Origin: Deinococcus ruber
Lineage (GTDB): Bacteria > Deinococcota > Deinococci > Deinococcales > Deinococcaceae
Reading direction: 5' to 3'
Assembly: GCF_014648095.1 (NCBI RefSeq)
Contig: NZ_BMQL01000005.1
Span: 62,001-126,000 of the forward strand
DNA length: 64,000 nt
In this document: positions 7,461-17,023 of the stretch, piece by piece
How positions within the stretch are numbered: position 1 is the first letter of the stretch
Layout: each line of letters starts with the position of its first letter
Notes under the pieces: generated by a model
Databases searched by the model: none
The model's input: only the letters and a program-made list of their open reading frames with translations
What the model was told of the DNA's origin: nothing
Made by a program: the position numbers and the translations under genes

Positions 7461-9283
7461 CCCACCGCCACATCTTCCGCCCACAGCGCCCGCATTTCCT
7501 CGCTGCGTTCCAGCAGTTCCGGCAGGGTGCCGCTGTCCACGATGCGCCCGTCGTCCATTAGCAGCACCCTGTCGGCCCGCAGCAGGGCGGCGCGGCGGTG
7601 CGACACCACCAGACACGTCACCTCGCCGCGCTCGCGGAACAGCCCGGCCCACAGTTGCGCTTCGGTGGCGGCGTCCAGAGCGCTGCTCACGTCGTCGAAG
7701 ACCAGCAGTTCGGCGGGGCGGGCCAGCATACGGGCCACCGCCGCCCGCTGCACCTGCCCGCCCGACAGCTTGACGCCTCTCGCGCCGACCTGAGTATCCA
7801 GCCCGCTGCCGAGCTGCGACAGATCAGCGTCCATAACCGCCAGTCGCAGGGCGTCGGGCAGATGATCGTCCGGTTCACCCATCAGCACGTTTTCACGCAG
7901 GCTCTCGCTGAACAGCTGCGGCAGCTGTGAGGTGTACGCGCTGCGCGGCGGCACGAAGAAGCTGGCCGGATCGTCCACGCGCTGCCCATTCCAGACCACC
8001 TCGCCGTCTGCGGGAATCAGGCCCAGCAGCCCGCGCAGCAGCGTGGTCTTGCCGCTGCCGATGCGCCCCGTCACCACCACGAATTCGCCGCGTTTCAGCT
8101 CGAACGCCGCGTCCTGCACGCCACGTCCACCCGGATGCTGCACGCTCAGGCCGCGCACCGAAAGCCGCTCGAACGCTGCCCGAATCGGCATGCTGACAGG
8201 TGTAGGCGCGTCACCTTCCAGATGCAGCGGATGATGTTCGACCGCCACTTCCACCGGCGCGTCTTGCAGCAGCCGTTTCATACGCTCGAAGCTGACCCCG
8301 GTGCGGCGATGACGGGCGATCATGTCACCGAAAAAGCCCATGCTGCCGGTCAGGCGTGGCAGCAGCGCGGCGAACAGCACGAAATCTCCGATGCTGAGCG
8401 TACCCGTGCGAAATCTGCTGGCTCCCAGCAGCAGCACCAGCCCGGTGGCGATGGCGATCATATTGGTGTTCACGCCCTTGATCAGCTCGGTGAGCAGCAC
8501 GTCGCGCAGGGCCGCCGACCGCCGCACCTCGCCCAGCCGCGCCAGCTGCGCCACCATATGCCCCTCGCTGCCCGACAGCTTGACCGCGCTGACCGCCGAG
8601 AAAGTCTCACCGATAAACCCCGTCACGTCGGCGGTGGCCTGACGCATGCGGCGGCGATAGCTGCGGATGACCGGCGACAGGCGCTGAACGAGCAGCACCA
8701 CCAGCAGCAGCGGAGCCGTCACCACCACCGTCATCAGCACGTCTACGCGCAGCATCAGCGTCAGAGCCACCAGGCTGTACAGCAGGAAGCCGCCGCTGTC
8801 GATCCAGACCTCGGTGTACGCCGCCACGTCGTCTACATCGTCGCGGAAGCGGCTGACGGCCTCGCCGGGCAAGTCGGGCAGGCGGCGCGACCCGCGTGCG
8901 GTCAGCAGGTAATTCAGCAGGTTGCGGCGGATCAGGGCGTCGAGCGTGTACCACAGCCGGATATACGTGCGGAACGCGCCCAGAAAGATGCCGAAGCGCC
9001 CCAGCCGGGCCACGGCGAACACGCCCACCAGCACCCAGATCGCGCTGACATTGCTGGCCTGCTCTGCCACCTGCCCGGCTTGACGCAGCTTCTCGAAATC
9101 GCCCAGGCGGCTGAACAGCGCACTGATGCTGTAACTGAACAGCGCGGGCAGCGTGTGGAAGACGCCCCACAGCGCCAGATTGAGCGCGAACAGACCCGGG
9201 CGATACGCGAACAGACGGCGCATCAGGGCCAGGGTGGGGACGGCGGGGCGGGAAGGTGGCGGGGTGGCGGGAAGGGTGGTCAT
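7457..9283 (-). CDS. ABC exporter half (TMD-NBD), degenerate Walker B subunit
   Basis: 608 aa from ATG 9283 (AGAGG upstream). An N-terminal six-helix exporter domain (about residues 20-330) is followed by an ATPase domain. The latter has Walker A GRIGSGKTT, a canonical signature LSGGQVQRA, Walker B LLVFDDVSSALD and the switch histidine in VVSHR. The residue after the Walker B Asp is Asp, not the catalytic Glu. The next gene has Glu there but a poor signature. Together they match a heterodimeric type IV exporter with one consensus and one degenerate site (TM287/288, BmrCD). Substrate is unknown; drug or lipid export is likely. Confidence 0.92.
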   Translation of the reverse strand: MTTLPATPPPSRPAVPTLALMRRLFAYRPGLFALNLALWGVFHTLPALFSYSISALFSRLGDFEKLRQAGQVAEQASNVSAIWVLVGVFAVARLGRFGIFLGAFRTYIRLWYTLDALIRRNLLNYLLTARGSRRLPDLPGEAVSRFRDDVDDVAAYTEVWIDSGGFLLYSLVALTLMLRVDVLMTVVVTAPLLLVVLLVQRLSPVIRSYRRRMRQATADVTGFIGETFSAVSAVKLSGSEGHMVAQLARLGEVRRSAALRDVLLTELIKGVNTNMIAIATGLVLLLGASRFRTGTLSIGDFVLFAALLPRLTGSMGFFGDMIARHRRTGVSFERMKRLLQDAPVEVAVEHHPLHLEGDAPTPVSMPIRAAFERLSVRGLSVQHPGGRGVQDAAFELKRGEFVVVTGRIGSGKTTLLRGLLGLIPADGEVVWNGQRVDDPASFFVPPRSAYTSQLPQLFSESLRENVLMGEPDDHLPDALRLAVMDADLSQLGSGLDTQVGARGVKLSGGQVQRAAVARMLARPAELLVFDDVSSALDAATEAQLWAGLFRERGEVTCLVVSHRRAALLRADRVLLMDDGRIVDSGTLPELLERSEEMRALWAEDVAVG

Positions 9284-9404
9284 GGAAACCTCTGGAGCCG
9301 TAAACGTTGGGCAAGGGACAAGAAAGCCTGTGGGCCGGGTCGGGGGTGGGCGAAGAATAAGCGCCGACCGTCGCCGGGCTGTGTCTCACTGCTCACTTCT
9401 GCCT

Positions 9405-11165
9405 TCACGCCAGCACCTCGTCGAGCACCGACTGCCCCGCCCGCAGCAGACGGCTGTACTCGCTGTTTGGGTTGGCGGCCAGCAGGCGGCGCGGGCCGTA
9501 TTCCAGCACCTTTCCCGCACCCAGCACCAAAATGTCGTCGGCGCGGGCCACGGTGTCGAGGCGGTGCGCGATCACGATGGCGGTACGCCCGTGCAGCAGG
9601 CGCTGCATGGCGGCGGTCAGGCGGCTTTCGGTGGCGGGGTCGAGGCGCGAACTGGGTTCATCCAGAATGATCAGGCCAGGATCTTGCAGCATCACGCGGG
9701 CAAACGCCAGAAGCTGCGATTCGCCCGCCGACAGGCTGCCCGCCGCCAGGGGCGTTTGCAGGCCGTCTGGCAGGCTGTCGAGCCAGGTTTCCAGCCCCAC
9801 CTCTGCCAGCGCCGCCCGCACCCGCGTATCGGGAATAGTGGGATTGAAGAGCGTCAGATTGTCACGCACCGTCGCCTGAAAGAGCTGCACGTCCTGCGTG
9901 ACCACCGCGATGCGGCTTCTGAGAGCCGCGAGTTCCAGGTCGGTGGTCGGAACGCCGCCCAGCAGAATCTGCCCCGAGGTGGGGTCGTACAGCCGCGACA
10001 CCAGCCGCGTCAGAGTGGTTTTGCCGCTGCCGGTGCGCCCCAGCAGGCCCACGGTATGCCCCGCCTGCACCCTGAAATCGACGCTGTCCAGCACCGCCGT
10101 CGGATCGTCGCTGTACTGGAACGACATCCCCTGAACATCCACCTCCAGCGCTCCGGCGGGCAGCGTGCGGGTGCCTTCGTTCAGCCCGCTTTCCAGATTC
10201 AGCAGTTCGCCCACCCGCAGCAGGCTGGCTCCGGCCTTCTGCAAGTCCTGAAGCTGCTGCGTGAGCTGGTCGATGGGTTCTTCCACCAGACTCATGTACT
10301 GATAGAACAGGAAAGCCGTGCCGATGGTGATGGTGCCGCCCAGATACAGCCCAACCGCCGAACTGATGACCGCGACATACCCGATGGCGAACAGCAGCAT
10401 CGAAAGCTGCCAGACCGCGCTGCGTTTGATCCAGGCCTGATACGCCTTCCAGAAAAAGTTGCGCTGCACGCCCAGAAAGCGCGAGATGGTGAAGGGGCCG
10501 CCGCCCAGCGCCCGCACGTCGTCCAGCCCGCTCAGGCGCTCCTCTATGAAGCCGAACAGCCGCGCACTCGCCTCGCGTTCGACGCGGGTCGGCTCGACCC
10601 CGATGCGCCGCGTGCGGTTCATGGCGTACAGCGTGACGGCGGCGAAGGTCGTGACCATCAGGCCCACCCACCACTGCTCGCGGAAGAACATGACCAGCGC
10701 ACCCAGCAGCAGCAGCACCGCGCCGAAGACCCGCACCGCGAACTGAGAAAAGAAGTTGGACAGCGCCGTTACGTCGCCGTCAATGCGCTCGATCATCTCG
10801 CCGGGAGTTCGCTCCTTATGAAAACTCATGTCGAGGTGCAGCAGATGATCGGTCAGATCGGCCCGCAGGCGGTTGGTGGCGGCCCAGCCCACGCTCGCCC
10901 CCAGATACGTCGCACCCGCTGACAGCAGCTGCACTGCCACGGCAATGCCGATATAGCTGAGCGCCAGCCGTGTCAGTCCGGCCAGCGAGCCGTGCGCCTG
11001 GGCACTGTCGAGAAAGGAGGCCAGCAGCTGCGGCAGGTACAGGTTCAGCCCGATGCTGGACAGCAGCAACACGCCGAGCAGCGCGACCTGTCGCCACAGT
11101 GGCCCCAGATACCGCTTCAGCACGCGCAGCGCGGCCACAGACGAAGAAGGCGTGTGGGACGTCAT
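9405..11165 (-). CDS. ABC exporter half (TMD-NBD), catalytic Walker B subunit
   Basis: 586 aa from ATG 11165. The first 27 codons of the longer frame (to 11246) are unlike exporter N-termini. Six membrane helices, then an ATPase domain with Walker A GRTGSGKTTL, Walker B LIILDEPSSRLD (catalytic Glu present) and switch histidine in VIAHRLD. The signature is LSAGESQ instead of LSGGQ. This gene precedes the other exporter half by 121 bp on the same strand, so the two form one operon and one heterodimer. The 121-bp gap shows no gene or terminator. Confidence 0.92.
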   Translation of the reverse strand: MTSHTPSSSVAALRVLKRYLGPLWRQVALLGVLLLSSIGLNLYLPQLLASFLDSAQAHGSLAGLTRLALSYIGIAVAVQLLSAGATYLGASVGWAATNRLRADLTDHLLHLDMSFHKERTPGEMIERIDGDVTALSNFFSQFAVRVFGAVLLLLGALVMFFREQWWVGLMVTTFAAVTLYAMNRTRRIGVEPTRVEREASARLFGFIEERLSGLDDVRALGGGPFTISRFLGVQRNFFWKAYQAWIKRSAVWQLSMLLFAIGYVAVISSAVGLYLGGTITIGTAFLFYQYMSLVEEPIDQLTQQLQDLQKAGASLLRVGELLNLESGLNEGTRTLPAGALEVDVQGMSFQYSDDPTAVLDSVDFRVQAGHTVGLLGRTGSGKTTLTRLVSRLYDPTSGQILLGGVPTTDLELAALRSRIAVVTQDVQLFQATVRDNLTLFNPTIPDTRVRAALAEVGLETWLDSLPDGLQTPLAAGSLSAGESQLLAFARVMLQDPGLIILDEPSSRLDPATESRLTAAMQRLLHGRTAIVIAHRLDTVARADDILVLGAGKVLEYGPRRLLAANPNSEYSRLLRAGQSVLDEVLA

Positions 11166-11428
11166 GGTTCCCAGGCTAAGGCAAGCGGGGGGCCGGGGCA
11201 TCTGCCATGTGGCGGAGGGAAAGCCCGAACACACCCCCAGAGCCACCCCCCAAGACAGTCAGGAGGGCGGCTGGCACACAGATTTTCTCTTCATAGAAAA
11301 GGGGGGGTGAGAGTTCGCAGAGCAGTTTGTGAAATATTATAAGTAAAATGTGAACGAACCGCAGGTATGTTGAGTTTCCCAGTCCACGGCCAGTGGCCAA
11401 TGTCGCGCCACATACAAGGATGAGCCAA
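11166..11428. other. Divergent intergenic region before the subtilase
   Basis: 263 bp. A small hairpin (TTTTCT/AGAAAA, 11283-11300) is followed by seven G. An AT-rich stretch at 11330-11350 contains TATTAT (11335-11340), a possible -10 for the protease. No gene is apparent. Confidence 0.4.
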
Positions 11429-12823
11429 ATGACCAAAGCCCACACTACCCTGCTTCTGCTGCCCCTTACCGCGTCACTGCTTTCTGCGTGTATGTCCAGC
11501 CCGTCTGCCACGGTGGCAGCACTGTCTGCCGATCATCCAGGGCAGGTCGCGCCGCGTTACGACTACGTGGCAGCGGTGCCGCTTCAGGCAGGCGACACGC
11601 CCGCTTCGGTGCAGGCGGCAGCAGGTGGGCAGGTGCTGGCCTGGAAGACACCCGGTTGTGCCCAGGACGACTGTACGGCGCTGGTCGGCCTGAACGCGCC
11701 CAGCGGTCTGGCGGCCCAGAGCCTGGAGCAGACACAGCGCCTGGAGCCAACACAGCGCCTGGAGCAGACCGAGCGTACCCTCAGCGTTCGCCTGGGCCGC
11801 AGCGTCACGCTCGAAGAGAACCGCGATCAGTTCAGCGCGGGGGGCGACATCACGGCCACGCTCAGCGGTGCCAGAGTGGCCTGGGCGGGCGGCAGTCTTC
11901 TCGCCTGGACGGGCGGAGCCAGAGTGGCGTGGGCAGGCGGCACGTATGCGCCCGTTCCGCAGAACACCCAGACCTGGACGACCCTGAGGCTTCAGGAAGC
12001 TCAGGCGCTCGCACCCAATCTCGGGGCGGGCGTCACGGTGGCGGTCATCGATACCGGCCTCGACCTGACCCACCCCGCGTTTCAGGACGCGCTGAGCGAT
12101 CCTTCCACCTGGCAGGATTTCTACGCGGGCGACGCCGTTCCCCAGGATGAGGGCACGCTCGGCACCGGGGGGTACGGCCACGGCACCAACGTGGCGGGCA
12201 TCATCCTCCAGATCGCGCCTCTGGCAAAGATCATGCCGATCCGGGTGCTCGGCCCGGACGGTTCCGGCGACGTGGTCAACATCGCCAAGGCCATCGCCTG
12301 GGCCACCCTCAACGGAGCCAAGATCATCAATCTGAGCGTGGGCAGCACCAAAGACTCCAGCGTCGTTCAGGACGCCATCAAGTTCGCGACTTCCATGAAC
12401 GTGCTGGTGCTCGCCTCGGCAGGAAACAACAATTCCGACAAGGTCACCTTCCCGGCGTCGCTCGCGACCAACTTTCCCAACCTGCTGAGCGTGGGCAGCG
12501 TGGACGCCACCGATGTCAAATCCAGTTTCTCGAACTACGGCGACAAGCTGGAACTGATGGCTCCCGGCGAGAACGTGTATGCGCCTGCGCCCGGCAATCT
12601 GCTGGCGGCCTGGAGCGGCACGAGTCAGGCAACGCCGATGGCGACGGGCGGCGCGGCACTGGCGCTGGGCCAGACGCTGAGCGTGCCAGCCAGCAGCCTG
12701 ATCGGCAAGATGCAGGCCGCCTCGTTCAATCTGTACACCGTGCCGCTCAATAAGCCCTATGCCAAGAAGCTGGGAAGCGGACGGCTCGATCTGGCAGCCT
12801 TCCTGTCTCAGACTGTCAGGTAA
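11429..12823 (+). CDS. Subtilisin-like (S8) serine protease, lipoprotein
   Basis: 464 aa from ATG 11429, 9 nt after AAGGA. The signal reads LLLLPLTASLLSAC, so the mature enzyme is probably a lipoprotein. A pro-region of about 150 residues contains three near-identical 7-residue repeats (LEQTQRLEPTQRLEQT) and a repeated ARVAWAGG block. The catalytic domain has D208 (VAVIDTGLD), H251 (GYGHGTNVAG) and S399 (SGTSQATPMATG), plus the oxyanion-hole Asn in ASAGNNN. All catalytic residues are intact. It is probably an extracellular nutrient or housekeeping protease. The gene lies 23 bp before the HD-GYP gene on the same strand. Confidence 0.93.
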   Translation: MTKAHTTLLLLPLTASLLSACMSSPSATVAALSADHPGQVAPRYDYVAAVPLQAGDTPASVQAAAGGQVLAWKTPGCAQDDCTALVGLNAPSGLAAQSLEQTQRLEPTQRLEQTERTLSVRLGRSVTLEENRDQFSAGGDITATLSGARVAWAGGSLLAWTGGARVAWAGGTYAPVPQNTQTWTTLRLQEAQALAPNLGAGVTVAVIDTGLDLTHPAFQDALSDPSTWQDFYAGDAVPQDEGTLGTGGYGHGTNVAGIILQIAPLAKIMPIRVLGPDGSGDVVNIAKAIAWATLNGAKIINLSVGSTKDSSVVQDAIKFATSMNVLVLASAGNNNSDKVTFPASLATNFPNLLSVGSVDATDVKSSFSNYGDKLELMAPGENVYAPAPGNLLAAWSGTSQATPMATGGAALALGQTLSVPASSLIGKMQAASFNLYTVPLNKPYAKKLGSGRLDLAAFLSQTVR

Positions 12824-12846
12824 CGACTGGTGCCTGCGACGCGCAC

Positions 12847-14961
12847 ATGACCCAGCTGCCCGATCCCGTATCCGGCGCACGGCTGGCAGCGCTGCGGGCC
12901 GAGGTTCACCGTCTGCTGGAGGAACAGCCGCAGCAGGCCACCGAGGCCGCGCAGGATTACCGGGCACTGGCAGACCTGATGGACGTGCTGCCGGAGCGGG
13001 CCAGTAGCAGTTTTCTGCTGGGGCAGGCGCTTATGCACGCCTCGGAACTGCGCCCGGCCATCGACGCGGCGGCAGACGCTGCCACGCTGTTTGCACAGGC
13101 GCAGGACCGTGTGGGCGAGGCCGAAGCCCGGACGCTGGCAGGCCGAATTCATCTGAGCCTGGGAGCCTTCGAGGAAGCCGAAGACCAGTTGCGGGCCGCC
13201 ATCGCACTGGTCGAGAACTTCTCGCAGCCGTCTGCTCAGGCGCTGCATGCCGTCGCCCTCAATCAATTGGCAGGCGTGCAGTTCAACCGGGGAAAAGCGG
13301 GCGAAGCGCTGCTGTCGCTGGAACGCGCCTTTCAGCTCAATACCCTCCTCGACAATCTGGTCGAGCAGGCCAACTGCCTGACGAACATCGGCACCATCCA
13401 GAATGCGCTGGGGCAATACCACGCCGCCATTCAGACGCTGGGACGGGCCTACGACATCTACAAGACGCAGCTCCGGAATGTCCGTTCCGAGGGCTTTATT
13501 CTGAACAGCCTGGCCTGGCTGCACTTTTCCAACCAGGATTACGCGCTGGCAATCGACGTGGCTCAGGCCGCCTGCGCGGCAGCGGAAACCAGTCAGGACG
13601 GCGTGTTGATCGCTAGCACGCTGCTGAATCTGGGGACGTTCTGCCTGGAGGCGCAGCAGTACGAGGCGGCGGGACAGCACCTGATGGCTGCCCTGGAGCG
13701 CAGCCGCGCCGTGGAATACCGGACCGGCGAACTGTCCACCCTCGACAGCCTGGGCATGCTGTACCAGAAGACCGGCAGACTGGCGCAGGCGCAGGAGGCG
13801 TATCTGTCGGCCCTGACGCTGGCGCTGGAACTGGAGGACACGCAGGGTGAACTGGAAGCGCGGCTGCATCTGGGCACCGTCGCGCTGACGCTGGGGGCGT
13901 GGGAAGAGGCGCAGCGGCAGACAGACCGGGGCCTCATGCTGGCAGTGGAAAGCCAGAGTCCGAAGGAAGAGGCCGAGGCACACCGCATCCTGGCCGAGCT
14001 GGCCGCGCATCAGCAGGATTACCGCCGGGCCTTCGAGCACAGTCAGGAACACCTGCGGATCAGAAATGAACTGTTCGATATCGAGCGCGACCGGCAGACC
14101 CGCAACCTCAGCATTCAGTTCGAGGTCGAGCGTGCCCGGCACGACGCCGACGTATACCGCGTGAAGACCGAGAGCGAGCAGCGGGCGCGGCTGCTGGCCG
14201 AACAGCAGGTCAGAGAGCGCACCGCCGAACTGGCCCGCACCCAGCACGAGGTGGTGACGCGGCTGGCGATGGCGGGCGAATACCGCGACGGCACCACCGG
14301 AGAGCATACCCGGCGGGTCGGGCGCTCGGCGGCCCGGATTGCCCGCGCCCTGGGCTGGCCCGCCGATCAGGCCGAGATGCTGGGCGTGGCGGCCCGCCTG
14401 CACGACGTGGGCAAGATCGGCATTCCCGACAAGGTGCTGCTGAAAAGCGGCAAGTTCAGCGCCGAAGAGCTGGAGCACATGAAGACCCACACGCTGATCG
14501 GAGCGCGGATTTTATCGGGCGGAAGATCGGAACTGCTGCGGCTGGCCGAAGAAATCGCGCTGACGCACCACGAGCGCTGGGACGGCAGCGGCTACCCGCT
14601 GGGGCTGCGGGGCGAAGAGATTCCCATCACCGGGCGCATCGTCGCGCTGGCCGACGTGTACGACGCCCTGACCCAGCAGCGGCCCTATAAACCCGCCTGG
14701 ACGCCCCAGGAGGCGCTGGCCGAACTGAGACGCGAGTCGGGCAGCCACTTCGATCCGCTGATCACGGAAACGGCGCTGCGGGTGCTGCTGCCCCCCGAAC
14801 TCCAGGGAAGTGCGCCGAACGAACCGATCATGCTCGACGAGGAAGACGCCTCGCACATCCTGAGCGTCTTCGAGCAGCTTCTGATCGAGCGGACACAGGA
14901 AGCCCAGCAGCAGCAGACCGACGCCGAGGACACCAGACCGACCTGGCACCGCCCGACCTAA
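12847..14961 (+). CDS. TPR-repeat HD-GYP phosphodiesterase
   Basis: 704 aa. Residues about 20-430 are helical TPR-like repeats (for example NQLAGVQFNRGKAGEALLSL), followed by a coiled coil (about 430-470). A full HD-GYP domain ends the protein: GEHTRRVGRSA, RLHDVGKIGIPDKV, HTLIGARIL, THHERWDGSGYP and ALADVYDAL. HD-GYP domains hydrolyse cyclic di-GMP through pGpG or GMP. TPRs suggest regulation by a protein partner or peptide. There is no sensory membrane segment, so it is cytoplasmic. Possible co-transcription with the protease. No good ribosome site; the start is chosen by frame length. Confidence 0.92.
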   Translation: MTQLPDPVSGARLAALRAEVHRLLEEQPQQATEAAQDYRALADLMDVLPERASSSFLLGQALMHASELRPAIDAAADAATLFAQAQDRVGEAEARTLAGRIHLSLGAFEEAEDQLRAAIALVENFSQPSAQALHAVALNQLAGVQFNRGKAGEALLSLERAFQLNTLLDNLVEQANCLTNIGTIQNALGQYHAAIQTLGRAYDIYKTQLRNVRSEGFILNSLAWLHFSNQDYALAIDVAQAACAAAETSQDGVLIASTLLNLGTFCLEAQQYEAAGQHLMAALERSRAVEYRTGELSTLDSLGMLYQKTGRLAQAQEAYLSALTLALELEDTQGELEARLHLGTVALTLGAWEEAQRQTDRGLMLAVESQSPKEEAEAHRILAELAAHQQDYRRAFEHSQEHLRIRNELFDIERDRQTRNLSIQFEVERARHDADVYRVKTESEQRARLLAEQQVRERTAELARTQHEVVTRLAMAGEYRDGTTGEHTRRVGRSAARIARALGWPADQAEMLGVAARLHDVGKIGIPDKVLLKSGKFSAEELEHMKTHTLIGARILSGGRSELLRLAEEIALTHHERWDGSGYPLGLRGEEIPITGRIVALADVYDALTQQRPYKPAWTPQEALAELRRESGSHFDPLITETALRVLLPPELQGSAPNEPIMLDEEDASHILSVFEQLLIERTQEAQQQQTDAEDTRPTWHRPT

Positions 14962-14970
14962 CCCCGGACT

Positions 14971-16092
14971 TCAGCGGTGAAACGGGCAGCCGCTGGCAGC
15001 CAGAGCAGGCACGGGCCAGGGCGAGGGCTGCGCGAAAAAATTCGGGCGCAGTTCGGTGTCGTGATACTGGCGGTGCCACACGGGCGTCAGGGCAGGACTC
15101 ATCGGCGGAATCAGCCACGACCAGCGCCCGTAGACCCGGCGGCCCGCGCTGGCCTCGCGCTGCTCGAAGCGCACGAACCGCCGCGTGACGCTGTGATGGT
15201 CGTCGATCCGCACGCCCGCCGCGTCGAAGCTGTGCAGCACCGCCACGTTCAGTTCCAGCAGTGCTCTGTCGCGCCACAGGCTGCGCTCACGCGTGGTGTC
15301 GAGGCCCAGCGCCTGTGCCACACGCGGCAGTACGTGATATCGGCCCGCGTCGGCCAGATTGCGGGCGGCGATCTCGGTTTGCAGATACCACCCGGAGAAC
15401 GGCGCACACACGAAATCCTGCCCCGCGATCTCCAGCCGCATGTCAGAGATGACCGGGAGGGCGTGCCATTTCAGCCCCAGCTCTGACACTGCCGCAACCT
15501 GCGGATGAGAGATCGGCACCTCGCGCACCGCGCCGGGCGGCAGGGTGTACAGCCGCACCGCCGACCCGCTCGAAATGGCGACCGGCAGCACGTCGAAGGG
15601 CGTACCGGGGCCGCCCGGCCAGCCCAGCGCCCGCAGGCGGCGCGTCAGCTCCAGATTCTGCGGGTCGCCCACGACGCTGCCGTCTGGCTGGACATACGCG
15701 GCGTAGCGGATGAGCTGCGGGTTCAGCACGCGCACCCCCGCCCCAAACACGCTGATGATCGCCCGCAGCCGTCCGCCGTTCCACGCAGCGTGCAGATGCT
15801 CCAGCAGCGCGGCAAACACGGCGTCCGGCTCTGTCAGGTGGCGCAGGTCGCGCACTTCCAGCGCGGGCCAGTACCCACGCCCCACGCAGCGGGTGCTGTT
15901 GCGCCACGCCAGCTTTGCTCCGTAGCTCAGTTCGTCGCGGCTCAGCGTGAAGCGGCCCTGCCGAAGCTGCGACAGCCGCTCCGCCAGACCGGGCCGCCCC
16001 GTCTCGCGGTGATACTGGCGCAGGAATTCCTCGGCCTGTGCAGCAGTCTCGGTGCTGGCGAGCAGCGCGGCGGGCGGCGTCATGAAGGCCAT
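14971..16092 (-). CDS. nos: Nitric oxide synthase, oxygenase only
   Basis: 373 aa (370 if the second ATG at 16083 is used). Bacterial NOS has only the haem oxygenase domain. The haem-thiolate cysteine lies in WRNSTRCVGR (Cys 69), the Arg-binding glutamate in GWYLQTEI, and the pterin-side segment is FEQREASAGRRVYGRWSWL. It oxidises L-arginine to NO and citrulline using a borrowed reductase. In D. radiodurans NOS associates with a Trp-tRNA synthetase and can nitrate tryptophan. Here it lies 77 bp downstream of the Trp-degrading genes kynU-kynA on the same strand, a suggestive setting. No terminator separates them. Confidence 0.96.
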   Translation of the reverse strand: MAFMTPPAALLASTETAAQAEEFLRQYHRETGRPGLAERLSQLRQGRFTLSRDELSYGAKLAWRNSTRCVGRGYWPALEVRDLRHLTEPDAVFAALLEHLHAAWNGGRLRAIISVFGAGVRVLNPQLIRYAAYVQPDGSVVGDPQNLELTRRLRALGWPGGPGTPFDVLPVAISSGSAVRLYTLPPGAVREVPISHPQVAAVSELGLKWHALPVISDMRLEIAGQDFVCAPFSGWYLQTEIAARNLADAGRYHVLPRVAQALGLDTTRERSLWRDRALLELNVAVLHSFDAAGVRIDDHHSVTRRFVRFEQREASAGRRVYGRWSWLIPPMSPALTPVWHRQYHDTELRPNFFAQPSPWPVPALAASGCPFHR

Positions 16093-16168
16093 GCTAGCGG
16101 CCCTCCCCCACCAGCTACAGGGTCATTTGTTGCGGCTGTGGGCGAAATAACGAACCGGTGAAGACGCG

Positions 16169-17023
16169 CTACAGATTCGTCCGAACTTCCCACAATTCGG
16201 GAAACAGCACCGTTTCCAGCGCCCGGCGCAGATAGCCCGCGCCGCTGGTGCCGCCGCTGCCCGACTTGAAGCCGATGGTGCGCTCGACGGTGGTGAGGTG
16301 ATTGAAACGCCAGCGGCGGAAATTGTCTTCCACGTCGATCAGCTTTTCGGCCAGTTCGTACAGATCCCAGTAGCGCTGCGGATCGCGGTACACGCTCAGC
16401 CACGCGGCCAGCACCGCCGGATGCCGGGTATAGGGCTGGCTGAGGTCGCGCTCCAGCACCTCGGGCGGCAGCGGCAGGCCGTGCCCCGGCAGCAGCCGCA
16501 GCGTCAGGTCGTAGATGCTGGGCGCATGCAGGGCGGCGTGCAGCGGGCCGTGCAGGTCGGGGCGGTGCTCGAAGGGCCGCAGCAGCGCGGGATTGCGGTT
16601 GCCCAGCAGAAATTCCATCATGCGGTACTGCGCTGACTGAAAGCCCGACGCCTGCCCAAAAGAATCCCGGAATTGCAGATAATCGGCGGGCGTCATGGTC
16701 TTGAGCACTTCCCAGGCGTTGGTCATCTGCTCCTGGGCACGCACCACCCGGCTGAGCATCTTCAGCGGCGTATCGGTCACGCCCGACGCCAGCAGCGCCA
16801 CCGCCGCCTTCAGTTCCTGCACGATCAGGCCCAGCCACACCTCCGAGACGTGGTGCACGCTGATGAACAGATGCTCGTCGTGCGCCTGCGTCAGCGGCTG
16901 GTGGGCGCTCAGCAGCGTGTCGATCTTCAGGTATTCGCCGTAACTGAGGCTGCGGGTGAAGTCGGTGTAGGCGCGACTGGCGCTGTCCGGGGCATCTGGG
17001 CGGCCTCCCTCAGCCTGACTCAT
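16169..17023 (-). CDS. kynA: Tryptophan 2,3-dioxygenase
   Basis: 284 aa from ATG 17023, whose ATGA overlaps the kynU stop. The TDO hallmarks are present: LSYGEYLKIDTLLSAHQ at the start, HHVSEVWLGLIVQEL with active-site residues, SAQYRMMEFLLGNRN, and a C-terminal haem-ligand region (RRWRFNHLTTVERTIGFKSG, with GSGGTSGAGYL after it). The enzyme cleaves the indole ring of L-tryptophan to N-formylkynurenine using O2. A kynurenine formamidase, needed before KynU, is not next to it; it may lie elsewhere. Translation is coupled to kynU. Confidence 0.97.
   Translation of the reverse strand: MSQAEGGRPDAPDSASRAYTDFTRSLSYGEYLKIDTLLSAHQPLTQAHDEHLFISVHHVSEVWLGLIVQELKAAVALLASGVTDTPLKMLSRVVRAQEQMTNAWEVLKTMTPADYLQFRDSFGQASGFQSAQYRMMEFLLGNRNPALLRPFEHRPDLHGPLHAALHAPSIYDLTLRLLPGHGLPLPPEVLERDLSQPYTRHPAVLAAWLSVYRDPQRYWDLYELAEKLIDVEDNFRRWRFNHLTTVERTIGFKSGSGGTSGAGYLRRALETVLFPELWEVRTNL

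Noticed and set aside
8135..10922. Plus-strand frames of 511 and 589 codons opposite the ABC exporter genes
   Set aside because: His/Gln/Arg-rich shadow frames opposite two well-supported transporters, with no start signal.
12808..14490. 560-codon minus-strand frame opposite the TPR/HD-GYP gene
   Set aside because: Shadow of the plus-strand gene, whose HD-GYP motifs are complete.
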